A stretch of 38,908 bases of DNA from a virus, in IMG/VR virus record IMGVR_UViG_3300045110_000141, positions 1 to 38,908 of that record; one strand, given 5' to 3'. Every line of letters begins with the position of its first letter. Position 1 is the first letter of the stretch. The translations under genes and the position numbers were made by a program. The notes under the pieces were generated by a model. It saw only the letters and a program-made list of their open reading frames with translations. It was not told the origin of the DNA and searched no databases. This document shows positions 13,893 to 21,202 of this stretch, piece after piece.

Positions 13893-14312
13893 ATGAACCT
13901 CCCCGAAGAAATCGAAAACACTTTTCTCGAGCTCGCGTCATTCGACGAACGGATCAAAGGGAAGCGATCCAGGGTACGCGCCCTCGAGCTCGAGAAAACT
14001 CTTGAAGTGACGACGCTCCAGGACGGCAATGGCAAGCTGCTTTTGACGAACGATAAACAGCGTGAAGGCGCCATCGCCAAGGCGCTTGCTGAGTGCGAGG
14101 AATACTGCGAACTGGCAACGGAGCTCGGCAACCTCGAGCAGGACAAGCTGAAGCTGACGGCACGGCTTGAGCGCCTTCGGATGGAGTTTCGCGTCGAGAT
14201 GCTCGAGGCGGAACAGCGCAATCATCTGGCGGCGCTCAAGGTTGCCGATGCCATCTATAGCGCACGCTTCAATGCACCGCCAAGGGACGTTGAGATTGTT
14301 TTGCCATTCTGA
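13893..14312 (+). CDS. Coiled-coil protein beside the annealing protein (139 aa)
   Basis: The ATG follows the previous TAA directly, so translation is coupled. The chain is almost entirely heptad-rich helix: FDERIKGKRSRVRALELEKT, then NLEQDKLKLTARLERLRMEF and EMLEAEQRNHLAALKVADAI. It ends in a short strand (RDVEIVLPF). It has no cysteines or nuclease motif. Proteins of this look commonly accompany phage recombinases, but this one has no assigned function. Confidence 0.65.
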   Translation: MNLPEEIENTFLELASFDERIKGKRSRVRALELEKTLEVTTLQDGNGKLLLTNDKQREGAIAKALAECEEYCELATELGNLEQDKLKLTARLERLRMEFRVEMLEAEQRNHLAALKVADAIYSARFNAPPRDVEIVLPF

Positions 14313-14569
14313 TGATCAGGCCAGATTCACATCTCAGGAAGCTGATTGCTGAGGCGTCGCCGGAGCAGAACGCCAGGGCGATGGTCAAGGCGAAGGACTT
14401 CGTGCGCATCTGCAAGCGGCTTGGCGTCGAGACAACCGAGCTGCCGCGGGTATTGAAAGAGGCGCTTGAGATGGAAATTAGCGGTGAAGCTGATGGCATT
14501 GATGTAGGTAAAACGCAGGACGATTACTTCACCAGGCGCAGCTATGGGCGCAATTACACCGAGCCATGA
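14312..14569 (+). CDS. Unknown small helical protein (85 aa)
   Basis: It starts in a TGATG overlap with the upstream stop and ends in an ATGA overlap with the HNH gene. A basic helical N-terminal half (SHLRKLIAEASPEQNARAMV, VKAKDFVRICKRLGV) is followed by an acidic stretch and a Tyr-rich end (YFTRRSYGRNYTEP). I recognise no motif. It belongs to the early replication operon. Confidence 0.6.
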   Translation: MIRPDSHLRKLIAEASPEQNARAMVKAKDFVRICKRLGVETTELPRVLKEALEMEISGEADGIDVGKTQDDYFTRRSYGRNYTEP

Positions 14570-14799
14570 AGCGGTTCTCCGATGAATACGTGGCTTACAT
14601 CAATTCGCGTGAGTGGTATCGCCGCAGAGCTGGAAGGCTCGTTGCGGCCAATTTCTCATGCGAGCGGTGCGGGTGCGGGGAGGCGCTTCAGGTCCACCAT
14701 CTTACCTATAAGCGTCTCGGTCACGAAAGAAACGAAGATTTACTTGTGTTGTGTCGGTTTTGTCACCGAGAGGAACACGATGGCAAGGACGCTGCGTAA
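14566..14799 (+). CDS. HNH endonuclease, first of two (77 aa)
   Basis: Short HNH nuclease: after REWYRRRAGRL come FSCERCGCGEALQVHHLTYK and NEDLLVLCRFCHREEHDG. The two CxxC pairs (CERC and CRFC) hold a structural zinc, HH is the catalytic histidine pair, the N of NEDLL is the HNH asparagine and the final H is in REEH. Length is typical of the minimal fold. It lies in the replication operon rather than beside the terminase, where many phage HNH nucleases assist packaging, so a role in recombination or host DNA breakdown is possible. Confidence 0.85.
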   Translation: MKRFSDEYVAYINSREWYRRRAGRLVAANFSCERCGCGEALQVHHLTYKRLGHERNEDLLVLCRFCHREEHDGKDAA

Positions 14800-15004
14800 T
14801 GGACGCAAACGATGGGAACTGTTCTTGAAGTTCGATGGCCGCTGCGCCATCTGCGGAGAATTACTGGGTGGAAACTTTCAGATTGATCATCGAAGACCTT
14901 ACCGGATAGTGGGCTGTACCGATCTCGCGAATCTTCAGCCCACCCACCCGGAATGCAACCGGCGTAAAGGAGGCGCCGATCCATGGACGCCAACATCACA
15001 ATAG
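14780..15004 (+). CDS. HNH endonuclease, second of two (74 aa)
   Basis: ATG 14780 follows GAGAGGA at 5 to 6 nt and overlaps the first HNH gene by 20 nt in a different frame. Motifs: CAICGELLGGNFQIDHRRPY, then LANLQPTHPECNRRKGG, with CxxC, the catalytic DH, the Asn of LANLQP and CNRRKG. It is a distinct HNH subtype (IDHRRP/CNRRKG) and not a duplicate of the first. Its 3' end overlaps the helicase start by 22 nt. Confidence 0.85.
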   Translation: MARTLRNGRKRWELFLKFDGRCAICGELLGGNFQIDHRRPYRIVGCTDLANLQPTHPECNRRKGGADPWTPTSQ

Positions 15005-16929
15005 ATGACGTATTGCCCCATTTCAAGGCCAAAGCCTACCCCTGGCAATATGCAGGGGTTAATGACGCGATCGCGGCTTTAAAGAATGGGGAGTCGGAGT
15101 ACAGTTGGGGCGTACCTCCACGGTGCGGGAAGACCAACATGATTCGGGCTGCGGCCATGTATTTCAGGGCGGCCGGAATCGCTTCGTATGTTTTCCATAT
15201 TGTTCCCCAGACCTGGCTACGCGATCAGGCAACTGAAGAAAAGGATCTGCGGAAATTCGAGCAGCTCTTTCGGACCAAACCATTTTATGCTGATCAGATA
15301 GAGAAACTCCCGGAAGAATTCGAGCCCGACCCTCGGGCGCTGGTGGTAGCGACAACAATTCAGCTGTTTGTCGGTGACCGCAGGGGAGAAGAAAACGATC
15401 TTGAGAAGGTTGGCCATCGTGCGAATATGATTAAGCTGATCAAACAGGTACGCCAGGCCGGCAAGATCGTAGTCATTATGGCGGACGAGGCCCAATTCTG
15501 TGCACAGGCAAATGCAAGCGGGAAGACACTTGAAGCGTTCCGTAATGCCGGAGCGTTCGTGGTTACGATGAGCGGATCATGGTGCCGCTCCGATAATGAG
15601 CGCATCTTTGGCAGCATAACGGAGCGTGTCAAATCCGTAACCGTTTTTAAGCATAAGGTTAGTGAAGGCAGTGCGCCCAATAAGAGCCTGGTCAAAACGT
15701 TTGAAGATAAAGAAGGGGTTTTCAGCCACCGGCCGCAACTAGACATAGGCTTAAAGCGTGCCTGGCGTGAAGGAAAGCTGGCGAAGCTCGGCGTGGATTT
15801 CGTGGATCTCAGTGGCATTACGATAGAAGGCGAAAAGGTCACTGAAATCGACTTACGAACGATGACTGAGAACCAGGTCAGGCGGCATCTCTGGAAAATA
15901 GTACGCGACCCCAAAGTTATCAAAGAAGGGGTGCGCATGATGCTTGCCAAATTGAAACCGTACCGCCGGAAAAACAATCGGATACAGGCGATTATTTTTT
16001 GCGGCAATGACCGAGGTGAGGATCAATCAGATAACGATCATTGCAACAACGTTTTCAAAGAACTTTGCCGTCAGGCTCCTGACCTTGAACAGCAGACGAG
16101 GATTGTGACAGGCACAGATAAGAAGGCTCGGGAGAACATGCAAGCCTTCCGCGACGGCGATTTTAGTGTCCTGATCGTCAAGCAGATGGGGGGAGTCGGC
16201 CTCGATGTCCCCACTTTAAAAGTCTTATTGGATTTATCGACTGTGCGCACAGAGGCGGCGAGTATTCAACGATTACTCCGTGTGGCTACAAAAGGTGAGG
16301 ATGCGTGGGTAGGAGAAACGATTCTTGTGGGTGACGTTTTCTCGGTAAACAACTTTGCCACGATTATTACATCAAACGGCGGTGGCTATCAAACCAACGA
16401 GATCGAGGAAAGTAAGAAGATTGATGAATACGAGGTTGATAAGCGAGCCCATGAAAAAGAGTCTTTCTTTATTGAACAGGCCGAATTCGGATGGTCTACC
16501 GATAATGAAATGACCTCAATTCTGGAACTCGAAGAGCATGAAAAGATTGCCAGGCTCTTCGAGAAGCACCCGGAATGGCAAGGCCGTTACACATTCGCCG
16601 AGATCGCAAAAATCCTCAGGGCTGGCGAGACCACCGATTATGAAAGAGCCGAGGACGCGACTGGTGATCGAGATATCCGGCGGTCGAAAAAAGCCAAGCG
16701 GCTGGCCATCAACGATCTTATATTGAAGATTACTCAGTTTGATGCTCCGTACAAACAAGTGCCCGATGATGTTTATCGGGCTGCGCTGAAAAAGACTTGG
16801 CACCAGCTAAGATCAAGCTGCGGAATAAAGCAGGACATCGAGCTTAGCCAGATTCAAGACGAGCAGGATTTGAATCGGCTACTGGAAGCAGCAACGGTAT
16901 GGCTCAGGGAAAGGCGTAGCCATGGCTAG
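14983..16929 (+). CDS. SF2 DNA helicase (648 aa)
   Basis: A TAAAGGAGG lies 10 nt before ATG 14983. Motifs: a Q-motif-like YPWQ (20-23), Walker A GVPPRCGKT (43-51), motif II DEAQ (168-171) in IMADEAQFC, motif III SGS (197-199), motif V near KQMGGVGLDVP (400-410) and motif VI QRLLR (429-433). These define a superfamily 2 ATPase of the DEAD/DEAH-like (restriction-helicase) class. The C-terminal 190 residues are helical and unassigned. In this operon it probably opens origin or recombination DNA. It is not a DnaB-type replicative helicase. A link to the HNH genes just upstream is possible. Confidence 0.85.
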   Translation: MDANITIDDVLPHFKAKAYPWQYAGVNDAIAALKNGESEYSWGVPPRCGKTNMIRAAAMYFRAAGIASYVFHIVPQTWLRDQATEEKDLRKFEQLFRTKPFYADQIEKLPEEFEPDPRALVVATTIQLFVGDRRGEENDLEKVGHRANMIKLIKQVRQAGKIVVIMADEAQFCAQANASGKTLEAFRNAGAFVVTMSGSWCRSDNERIFGSITERVKSVTVFKHKVSEGSAPNKSLVKTFEDKEGVFSHRPQLDIGLKRAWREGKLAKLGVDFVDLSGITIEGEKVTEIDLRTMTENQVRRHLWKIVRDPKVIKEGVRMMLAKLKPYRRKNNRIQAIIFCGNDRGEDQSDNDHCNNVFKELCRQAPDLEQQTRIVTGTDKKARENMQAFRDGDFSVLIVKQMGGVGLDVPTLKVLLDLSTVRTEAASIQRLLRVATKGEDAWVGETILVGDVFSVNNFATIITSNGGGYQTNEIEESKKIDEYEVDKRAHEKESFFIEQAEFGWSTDNEMTSILELEEHEKIARLFEKHPEWQGRYTFAEIAKILRAGETTDYERAEDATGDRDIRRSKKAKRLAINDLILKITQFDAPYKQVPDDVYRAALKKTWHQLRSSCGIKQDIELSQIQDEQDLNRLLEAATVWLRERRSHG

Positions 16930-17530
16930 ACAATACCCTCTGGGCACTCCACGTGATTCCTTCGCGTCTGACTCCTGGGAATATGCGGCGATGACTGAAG
17001 AGGTTCTTGTTCATCGTTACCAATCGGTTAATTACTCGGTTGAGTCTTTTATAGAAATTCTGAATGAGGCGAAGGTGGCCGAAGTATACAAGCGATTGCC
17101 AGATCCAGAGCATCCCTATGACACCTGGGCGGCTTGGCTGCACGCCCATGGATGGTCGTCTGTTCTGGATGCCGTTCAGAAGAAGCAGTTATCGGTCCGC
17201 CAGATCGTTGCCGCCATTAAACCAGAAGAGGATCTTGCCGCATGGGGAGAACGCGGCGGAGGGCACAGCAGAGTTTACGATGTAAACTCTGCTGGTACGG
17301 GAAATGGCGTGGGCTATCTCACGAGGCGTATTAAACGCGATCGTCCTGAGATATTTACCCGAATGCAGGCTGGTGAATTCAAGAGCGTGCGCCAGGCGGC
17401 GATCGAAGCGGGAATCGTTCATCCGCCGACACCGCTTGATCTACTCAGGCGTGCCTGGGATAAAGCATCGACATCTGAACGTCACGAATTCCTGAACGAG
17501 GTCTCAGGATTTATAGGTGATATAGATTGA
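16922..17530 (+). CDS. ParB/HTH-like replication-region protein of unknown role (202 aa)
   Basis: It overlaps the helicase end by 8 nt. Helical N-terminal half (VESFIEILNEAKVAEVYKRL; YDTWAAWLHAHGW). After a Gly-rich linker comes VGYLTRRIKRDRPEIFTRMQ and KSVRQAAIEAGIV, a helix-turn-helix-like segment seen in various phage and plasmid DNA-binding proteins, then a terminal helix (LLRRAWDKASTSERHEFLNE). The linker is encoded by a striking 29-nt palindrome (17266-17294). DNA binding is likely; no specific function can be given. An internal Met at residue 24 is an alternative start. Confidence 0.6.
   Translation: MARQYPLGTPRDSFASDSWEYAAMTEEVLVHRYQSVNYSVESFIEILNEAKVAEVYKRLPDPEHPYDTWAAWLHAHGWSSVLDAVQKKQLSVRQIVAAIKPEEDLAAWGERGGGHSRVYDVNSAGTGNGVGYLTRRIKRDRPEIFTRMQAGEFKSVRQAAIEAGIVHPPTPLDLLRRAWDKASTSERHEFLNEVSGFIGDID
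17266..17294. repeat. Perfect 13-bp inverted repeat inside a coding region
   Basis: CAGCAGAGTTTAC (17266-17278), loop GAT, GTAAACTCTGCTG (17282-17294). The palindrome encodes SRVYDVNSAG, the Gly/Ser-rich linker of the 202-aa protein, so protein constraint there is low. No T-tract follows, so it is not a usual terminator. It may be an operator or a processed RNA hairpin. Confidence 0.8.
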
Positions 17531-17532
17531 AA

Positions 17533-17778
17533 ATGTCAGCACTAAAGGAACCGAAGGACAAACAGATGTACGGCCTGCTCATGAAAACGGAAAGCGGCTA
17601 TCTGCTTAAGGTATCGGCGATGGATATGGCCCAGTTTGAAGGTCCGACTGAAGAGGACTGTATCAGCCAGGCCAAAGCCGCCTACCTCGAATATTATTCC
17701 ACGCACCCTGAAGAGCAGGCACGCACCAAGCAGAAGGTTGTGTGGTGGGAAATCGAATTACCCGATGACGCAGATTAG
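17533..17778 (+). CDS. HicB-like small protein (81 aa)
   Basis: I chose ATG 17533 over the TTG two codons before it. The beta-alpha-beta layout (MYGLLMKTESGYLLKVSAMD; EGPTEEDCISQAKAAYLEYY; VVWWEIELPDDAD) resembles the degenerate RNase-H-like fold of HicB-type antitoxins, with the helix after a Gly-Pro-Thr turn. There is no HicA partner and no C-terminal DNA-binding domain, so the comparison is only structural and weak. It lies between the HTH-like gene and the replication initiator. Confidence 0.5.
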   Translation: MSALKEPKDKQMYGLLMKTESGYLLKVSAMDMAQFEGPTEEDCISQAKAAYLEYYSTHPEEQARTKQKVVWWEIELPDDAD

Positions 17779-17830
17779 CGTGACGCAAAACTGCGCGATT
17801 ATAGGCACTTAATAAATAAAGCAATGTCTA

Positions 17831-18598
17831 ATGCCGAGAATTCGGACGGTCAAACCCGATTTTTTCGCGAACGAAGATGTTGGCAAATTACCCGTTGAGG
17901 CTCGCTTACTCTTCATCGGGCTTTGGACCCTGGCGGATTGTGAAGGACGCTTGCAGGATCGTCCAATGCGGATTGCCGCTCAACTCTTCCCGTATGACTC
18001 CTGGCCAATTCCTAGCCTTTTGGACAATCTTGCGCAGGCGCACCTCATCGCCCGATACGAAGCTGAGGGCAAGAAGTGTATTCAAATCATCAACTTCCTG
18101 AAGCACCAAAGACCGCACCCTAAAGAAACAAACTTCGGATTACCGCCCTGCCGTGAAATTACAGGAAATTCCACGGCTTGCCGGGTGGACTCTCATGTAT
18201 TGACTATGGACTATGGACCTTTGGAGAGTGGAACTCTCTCCCCTACCCCTCTCCCTGCGGAAGAGGGCGGCACGAATCCACCTGAAGGCACCAAAGGCAC
18301 ACGAAAGACGAGCGAGAGAGAGTCAAAATCCCGCTTTTCCCTCAAGGAATGCGAGCAGTACGCCGCCTCGTTGAAAGGCATCAAGCAACCGAAGGCTTAC
18401 GGCAAAACCATCTGGCGCTCAGCCGAAGCCGATGACGAGATTGCCGATTTCCTTGGCAACTCTGGCAAGGCCATGAAAAAGCCGCCAGATAAGCCGGTCG
18501 ATGTGGCCGAGATACAGCGCATCGCGGCTGAGTTCGATAAGGCGGAGATGCACGATATCGCTGACCAGCTGCGTGCAAGCATCGCATCACCGAAATGA
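17831..18598 (+). CDS. Replication initiation / helicase-loader-like protein (255 aa)
   Basis: The N-terminal winged-helix domain (1-100) has the pattern MPRIRTVKPDFFANEDVGKL ... ARLLFIGLWTLADCEGRL ... IQIINFLKHQRPHPKE, typical of phage replisome-organiser proteins found with DnaD/DnaC-like partners. A low-complexity linker (about 125-165) leads to a C-terminal helical part (FSLKECEQYAASLKGIKQPK) similar in look to DnaD-type regions. In phages such proteins bind the origin and load the host helicase; no DnaB or polymerase is encoded here, so host enzymes are needed. There is no clear Shine-Dalgarno sequence before ATG 17831. The linker is encoded by a REP-like element. Confidence 0.7.
   Translation: MPRIRTVKPDFFANEDVGKLPVEARLLFIGLWTLADCEGRLQDRPMRIAAQLFPYDSWPIPSLLDNLAQAHLIARYEAEGKKCIQIINFLKHQRPHPKETNFGLPPCREITGNSTACRVDSHVLTMDYGPLESGTLSPTPLPAEEGGTNPPEGTKGTRKTSERESKSRFSLKECEQYAASLKGIKQPKAYGKTIWRSAEADDEIADFLGNSGKAMKKPPDKPVDVAEIQRIAAEFDKAEMHDIADQLRASIASPK
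18247..18267. repeat. REP-like palindrome in the linker of the replication gene
   Basis: CCCTCT (18247-18252) and AGAGGG (18262-18267) flank CCCTGCGGA. The sequence and its translation (LSPTPLPAEEGG) resemble the widespread bacterial CCCTCTCCCTGCGGGAGAGGG type of intergenic palindrome, whose in-frame insertion gives SPTPLPAGEG-like peptides. Confidence 0.5.
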
Positions 18599-18711
18599 AA
18601 CGCATCTACCGTCCATACCACGTTCATCACTGGCTCGATGTTATCGACTTCTGGGAAATCTTCTTCCTCGTGTTCGGCTTGCTGATCTATATCTCCTGGA
18701 GGTGGGTATGA
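18595..18711 (+). CDS. Small single-pass membrane protein (38 aa)
   Basis: ATGA overlaps with both the preceding and following genes support this short frame. The sequence begins MKRIYRPYHVHHWLDVIDFW and continues EIFFLVFGLLIYISWRWV, one membrane helix at about 20-36 with a basic, His-rich N-terminus that should face the cytoplasm. It could be a small lysis or envelope protein, or an Sfe-like exclusion peptide, but no family is recognised. Confidence 0.6.
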   Translation: MKRIYRPYHVHHWLDVIDFWEIFFLVFGLLIYISWRWV

Positions 18712-18965
18712 TCTGGATTGGCATCATCATCGGCATCTGTGCAGGCATGGTACTCACGACGCTGCTATACACGCCGCTTGTCGATAAGGTGAAGGCGCTC
18801 GAGTTGCGGATGATGCGCGATAAGGAACTCATCGATGAATTCGTCAAGACGCTGAGGTGCTATGAGACGCAGAATGATGCTCTGCGCAGTGACCTCGATA
18901 TGATGCAGAAGCTCATGCCGCCCGAGGTATACGCACGTTACTTCGATGCACCGTTCAACAACTGA
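18708..18965 (+). CDS. N-terminally anchored coiled-coil protein, possible spanin-like (85 aa)
   Basis: ATG 18708 overlaps the previous stop (ATGA), which decides the start. One N-terminal membrane helix (IWIGIIIGICAGMVLTTLLY, 2-21) is followed by a coiled coil (KVKALELRMMRDKELIDEFV and NDALRSDLDMMQKLM). The layout matches an inner-membrane spanin (Rz) in miniature, with a periplasmic coiled coil, but the length is short and no outer-membrane partner or endolysin is seen. It belongs to the end of the early operon. Confidence 0.6.
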   Translation: MIWIGIIIGICAGMVLTTLLYTPLVDKVKALELRMMRDKELIDEFVKTLRCYETQNDALRSDLDMMQKLMPPEVYARYFDAPFNN

Positions 18966-19171
18966 TGCCGTCACCATACGAATTAGCGACGCGATGGTTT
19001 GAGACTTGCGAGGAACTCGATCCTAGACTGGTCGCACTGGTTTTCGAAATGCAGCTTCCACTTCATCAACGCGCACTACGCAGCCTTTTACGTAAAGTGC
19101 CAATCGAGGAATTGCGCGCGGCTCTCGCTGAGCGTGAGAAATCGAATCCACCAGCGCCTCAAGCGGGCTGA
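18965..19171 (+). CDS. Unknown small protein (68 aa)
   Basis: It starts in a TGATG overlap with the previous stop. Helical, with many Leu and charged residues (LVALVFEMQLPLHQRALRSL; RKVPIEELRAALAEREKSNP) and a Pro-rich end. No motif is recognised. It is the last gene before the late promoter at 19240-19267; no clear terminator follows it. Confidence 0.55.
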   Translation: MPSPYELATRWFETCEELDPRLVALVFEMQLPLHQRALRSLLRKVPIEELRAALAEREKSNPPAPQAG

Positions 19172-19239
19172 CAACCGCCGGCGCAAAGTGGACGGGGAGC
19201 TGGCCGGACGGGGTGGTTTCGCCGGCTTCCCGTTAAAAC

Positions 19240-19267
19240 TTGCCAGAACCACAACATCTGGTATAAC
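19240..19267 (+). promoter_or_regulatory. Strong promoter for the tail-fibre cassette
   Basis: TTGCCA (19240-19245), 16-nt spacer, TATAAC (19262-19267), with an upstream TG (19259-19260) forming an extended -10 element. It is the best sigma70-like promoter in the late half and could drive the tail-fibre genes and, by read-through, the terminase and structural genes. Confidence 0.65.
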
Positions 19268-19311
19268 CTGCCCGCGTCAGCCCGCCTAACTTGCCTTCCC
19301 TGCTTACGCCC

Positions 19312-21198
19312 ATGTCAGCTCTCGCTCAGTGCGACGCCTTCGCATTCATCTACGATCAGGCCGGCGATCCTGCGCCTGACATACTCGTTGTCCTGAAGCG
19401 AGTCCTTGACGCGAGCGGCAACCCAATTCTGCTTAGCCCCAAAACTACAGTCACCGACTCAGCCGGTAGCTTTCACTTCACACTCCCCGAGCTTTCAACC
19501 GCTTTCATCTCCGCTCGCGCCACGGCTTTGTGGAACTGCCCCGAGGGCCGTGCATTCAAAGTCCCTCCTGGCCCCGCGGGTGAGCTCGTGCCCGACTTCT
19601 CGCTGCCCTCGAGCACGCTTGTTCAGCCACCGCTTGTCTACGTGGGTGATGTGCTTTCGATTCCCAAAGCATCGGAGACGCAGGATGGGTATCTGGCAGC
19701 CGCGGATTACGTCGCGTTCCTCGCGGCAGCAGGAGCAGATGTGGGCATCACTTCGATCACTGCCGGCACCGGCTTAACAGGCGGAACGATTACTGACACC
19801 GGAACGATTGCGCTGGCCACGATACCGGGCGTCGCAGGCACGTATCCGAATCCCTCGAGCATCACCGTCAACGCGCAGGGTCAGGTCATCGCCATCACGA
19901 GCGGCGCGCCCGATACCACGCCGCCAGTCATCAGCGGCGTCAACGTGGCAAGCCTTGCACCTACCGCAGCCAGCATTGCCTGGGTAACAAACGAGCCTGC
20001 TGATTCCCAGGTCGAATACGGAACGACGACGAGCTACGGTAGTTCAACGACGCTTGCACCAACGGCTGTCACAACTCACAGCGTCCCGCTTAGCGGCCTC
20101 ACCTCGAACACGCTTTATCACTTTCGCGTTAAGTCGCGTGATACCGCATCGAATCTCACCACCTCGAGCGACTTCACATTCACCACGCCAACCGCGCCCG
20201 ATACCACGCCGCCAGGGATCAGCGCCGTTATGGCAACCCTCGTTACTGAAACCGGCGTGACGATCACCTGGACGACGGATGAGGTAAGCGATTCTCAGGT
20301 CGAGTACGGGCCGACGACGGGCTATGGCACTTCGACGCCGCTTGATGGCGCGATGGTTACGAGCCACACCGTGCCGATCACGGGTCTGACCGGATCGACG
20401 CTATACCACTTCCGCGTCAAGTCGCATGACGCCTCTACGAATCTCGGCACATCGGTTGACTTCACGTTTACGACTCTCGCGCCGGGCAGCGATGTCAACC
20501 TGCTCGATCAGATCGTCTCTTACTGGAAAATGGACGTGCTCACGGCTGGCGTTACACCGGACGAGCTTGGCAATAACGACTTCACCCTCACGACGTTGGG
20601 CACAGGAACGGGTGCCCTGGCTACTAGCGGAATAGGCTTAGGCAATGAGATCGGGTTTGCCGGAGCAATCAACACCGGCACTGGTGCCACGCTCGCCTGT
20701 GCCGATAATCCGACGCAGCATTTCACGGACTCATTCTCGGTTGCCGGGTGGATCGCGGTTCACTTCAACGATGGCACCCAGATTCACACGGTACTTGCCA
20801 AGGGCGGGAGCACCGAGCCGCATCTCGCGTGGGATCTCTGGTTCAACGAATACATCAGTCAGTGGGAATTTGTCGTCTACACGGACGGCACGAATGCGAC
20901 CAGGGTGCCGGCGGCGAGCTCGATGGCGCCAGTCATTGGTACTCACTACTTCGTCTGTGGTGTGTATGACGCTACGGCAAACGAACTGCGGCTCTCGATA
21001 AATAACTCGACCCCCGTAGTAGCCGCCTTCTCAGGAACGGTGTTCAATTCTTCGTTGCAGTTGAATAGCGGCTACCCAGGCACGCTGCTTTCGAATTGCG
21101 CTGTCGATGAGATCGGGCTTTGGTCACGCGCACTCAATGCCGATGAGATCACCGCCCTCTATAACGGCGGCGCAGGCAAGACGCACCCATTCACTTGA
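19312..21198 (+). CDS. Tail fibre with two FN3 domains and a LamG-like domain (628 aa)
   Basis: I place the start at ATG 19312; TTG 19291 is possible, and neither has a Shine-Dalgarno sequence. The N-terminal part has a carboxypeptidase-like beta domain (about 5-95) and the segment VLSIPKASETQDGYLAAADY shared with the next gene. Two fibronectin type III-like repeats follow, each beginning PDTTPP and containing DSQVEYG and LYHFRVKS. The C-terminal third is a concanavalin A/LamG-like fold (IVSYWKMDVL ... VDEIGLWSRALNADEITALY). LamG and FN3 modules on tail fibres bind glycans, so this is a receptor-binding protein. It lies far from the rest of the tail genes. Confidence 0.8.
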   Translation: MSALAQCDAFAFIYDQAGDPAPDILVVLKRVLDASGNPILLSPKTTVTDSAGSFHFTLPELSTAFISARATALWNCPEGRAFKVPPGPAGELVPDFSLPSSTLVQPPLVYVGDVLSIPKASETQDGYLAAADYVAFLAAAGADVGITSITAGTGLTGGTITDTGTIALATIPGVAGTYPNPSSITVNAQGQVIAITSGAPDTTPPVISGVNVASLAPTAASIAWVTNEPADSQVEYGTTTSYGSSTTLAPTAVTTHSVPLSGLTSNTLYHFRVKSRDTASNLTTSSDFTFTTPTAPDTTPPGISAVMATLVTETGVTITWTTDEVSDSQVEYGPTTGYGTSTPLDGAMVTSHTVPITGLTGSTLYHFRVKSHDASTNLGTSVDFTFTTLAPGSDVNLLDQIVSYWKMDVLTAGVTPDELGNNDFTLTTLGTGTGALATSGIGLGNEIGFAGAINTGTGATLACADNPTQHFTDSFSVAGWIAVHFNDGTQIHTVLAKGGSTEPHLAWDLWFNEYISQWEFVVYTDGTNATRVPAASSMAPVIGTHYFVCGVYDATANELRLSINNSTPVVAAFSGTVFNSSLQLNSGYPGTLLSNCAVDEIGLWSRALNADEITALYNGGAGKTHPFT

Positions 21199-21202
21199 TG
21201 CA

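Noticed and set aside
15360-16007. Long minus-strand open frame (215 codons)
   Set aside because: It lies wholly opposite the helicase motifs, has no Shine-Dalgarno sequence and gives a Ser/Arg-rich product typical of shadow frames.
17533-17778. HicAB toxin-antitoxin pair
   Set aside because: Only a HicB-like fold is suggested; there is no HicA-like partner gene on either side.
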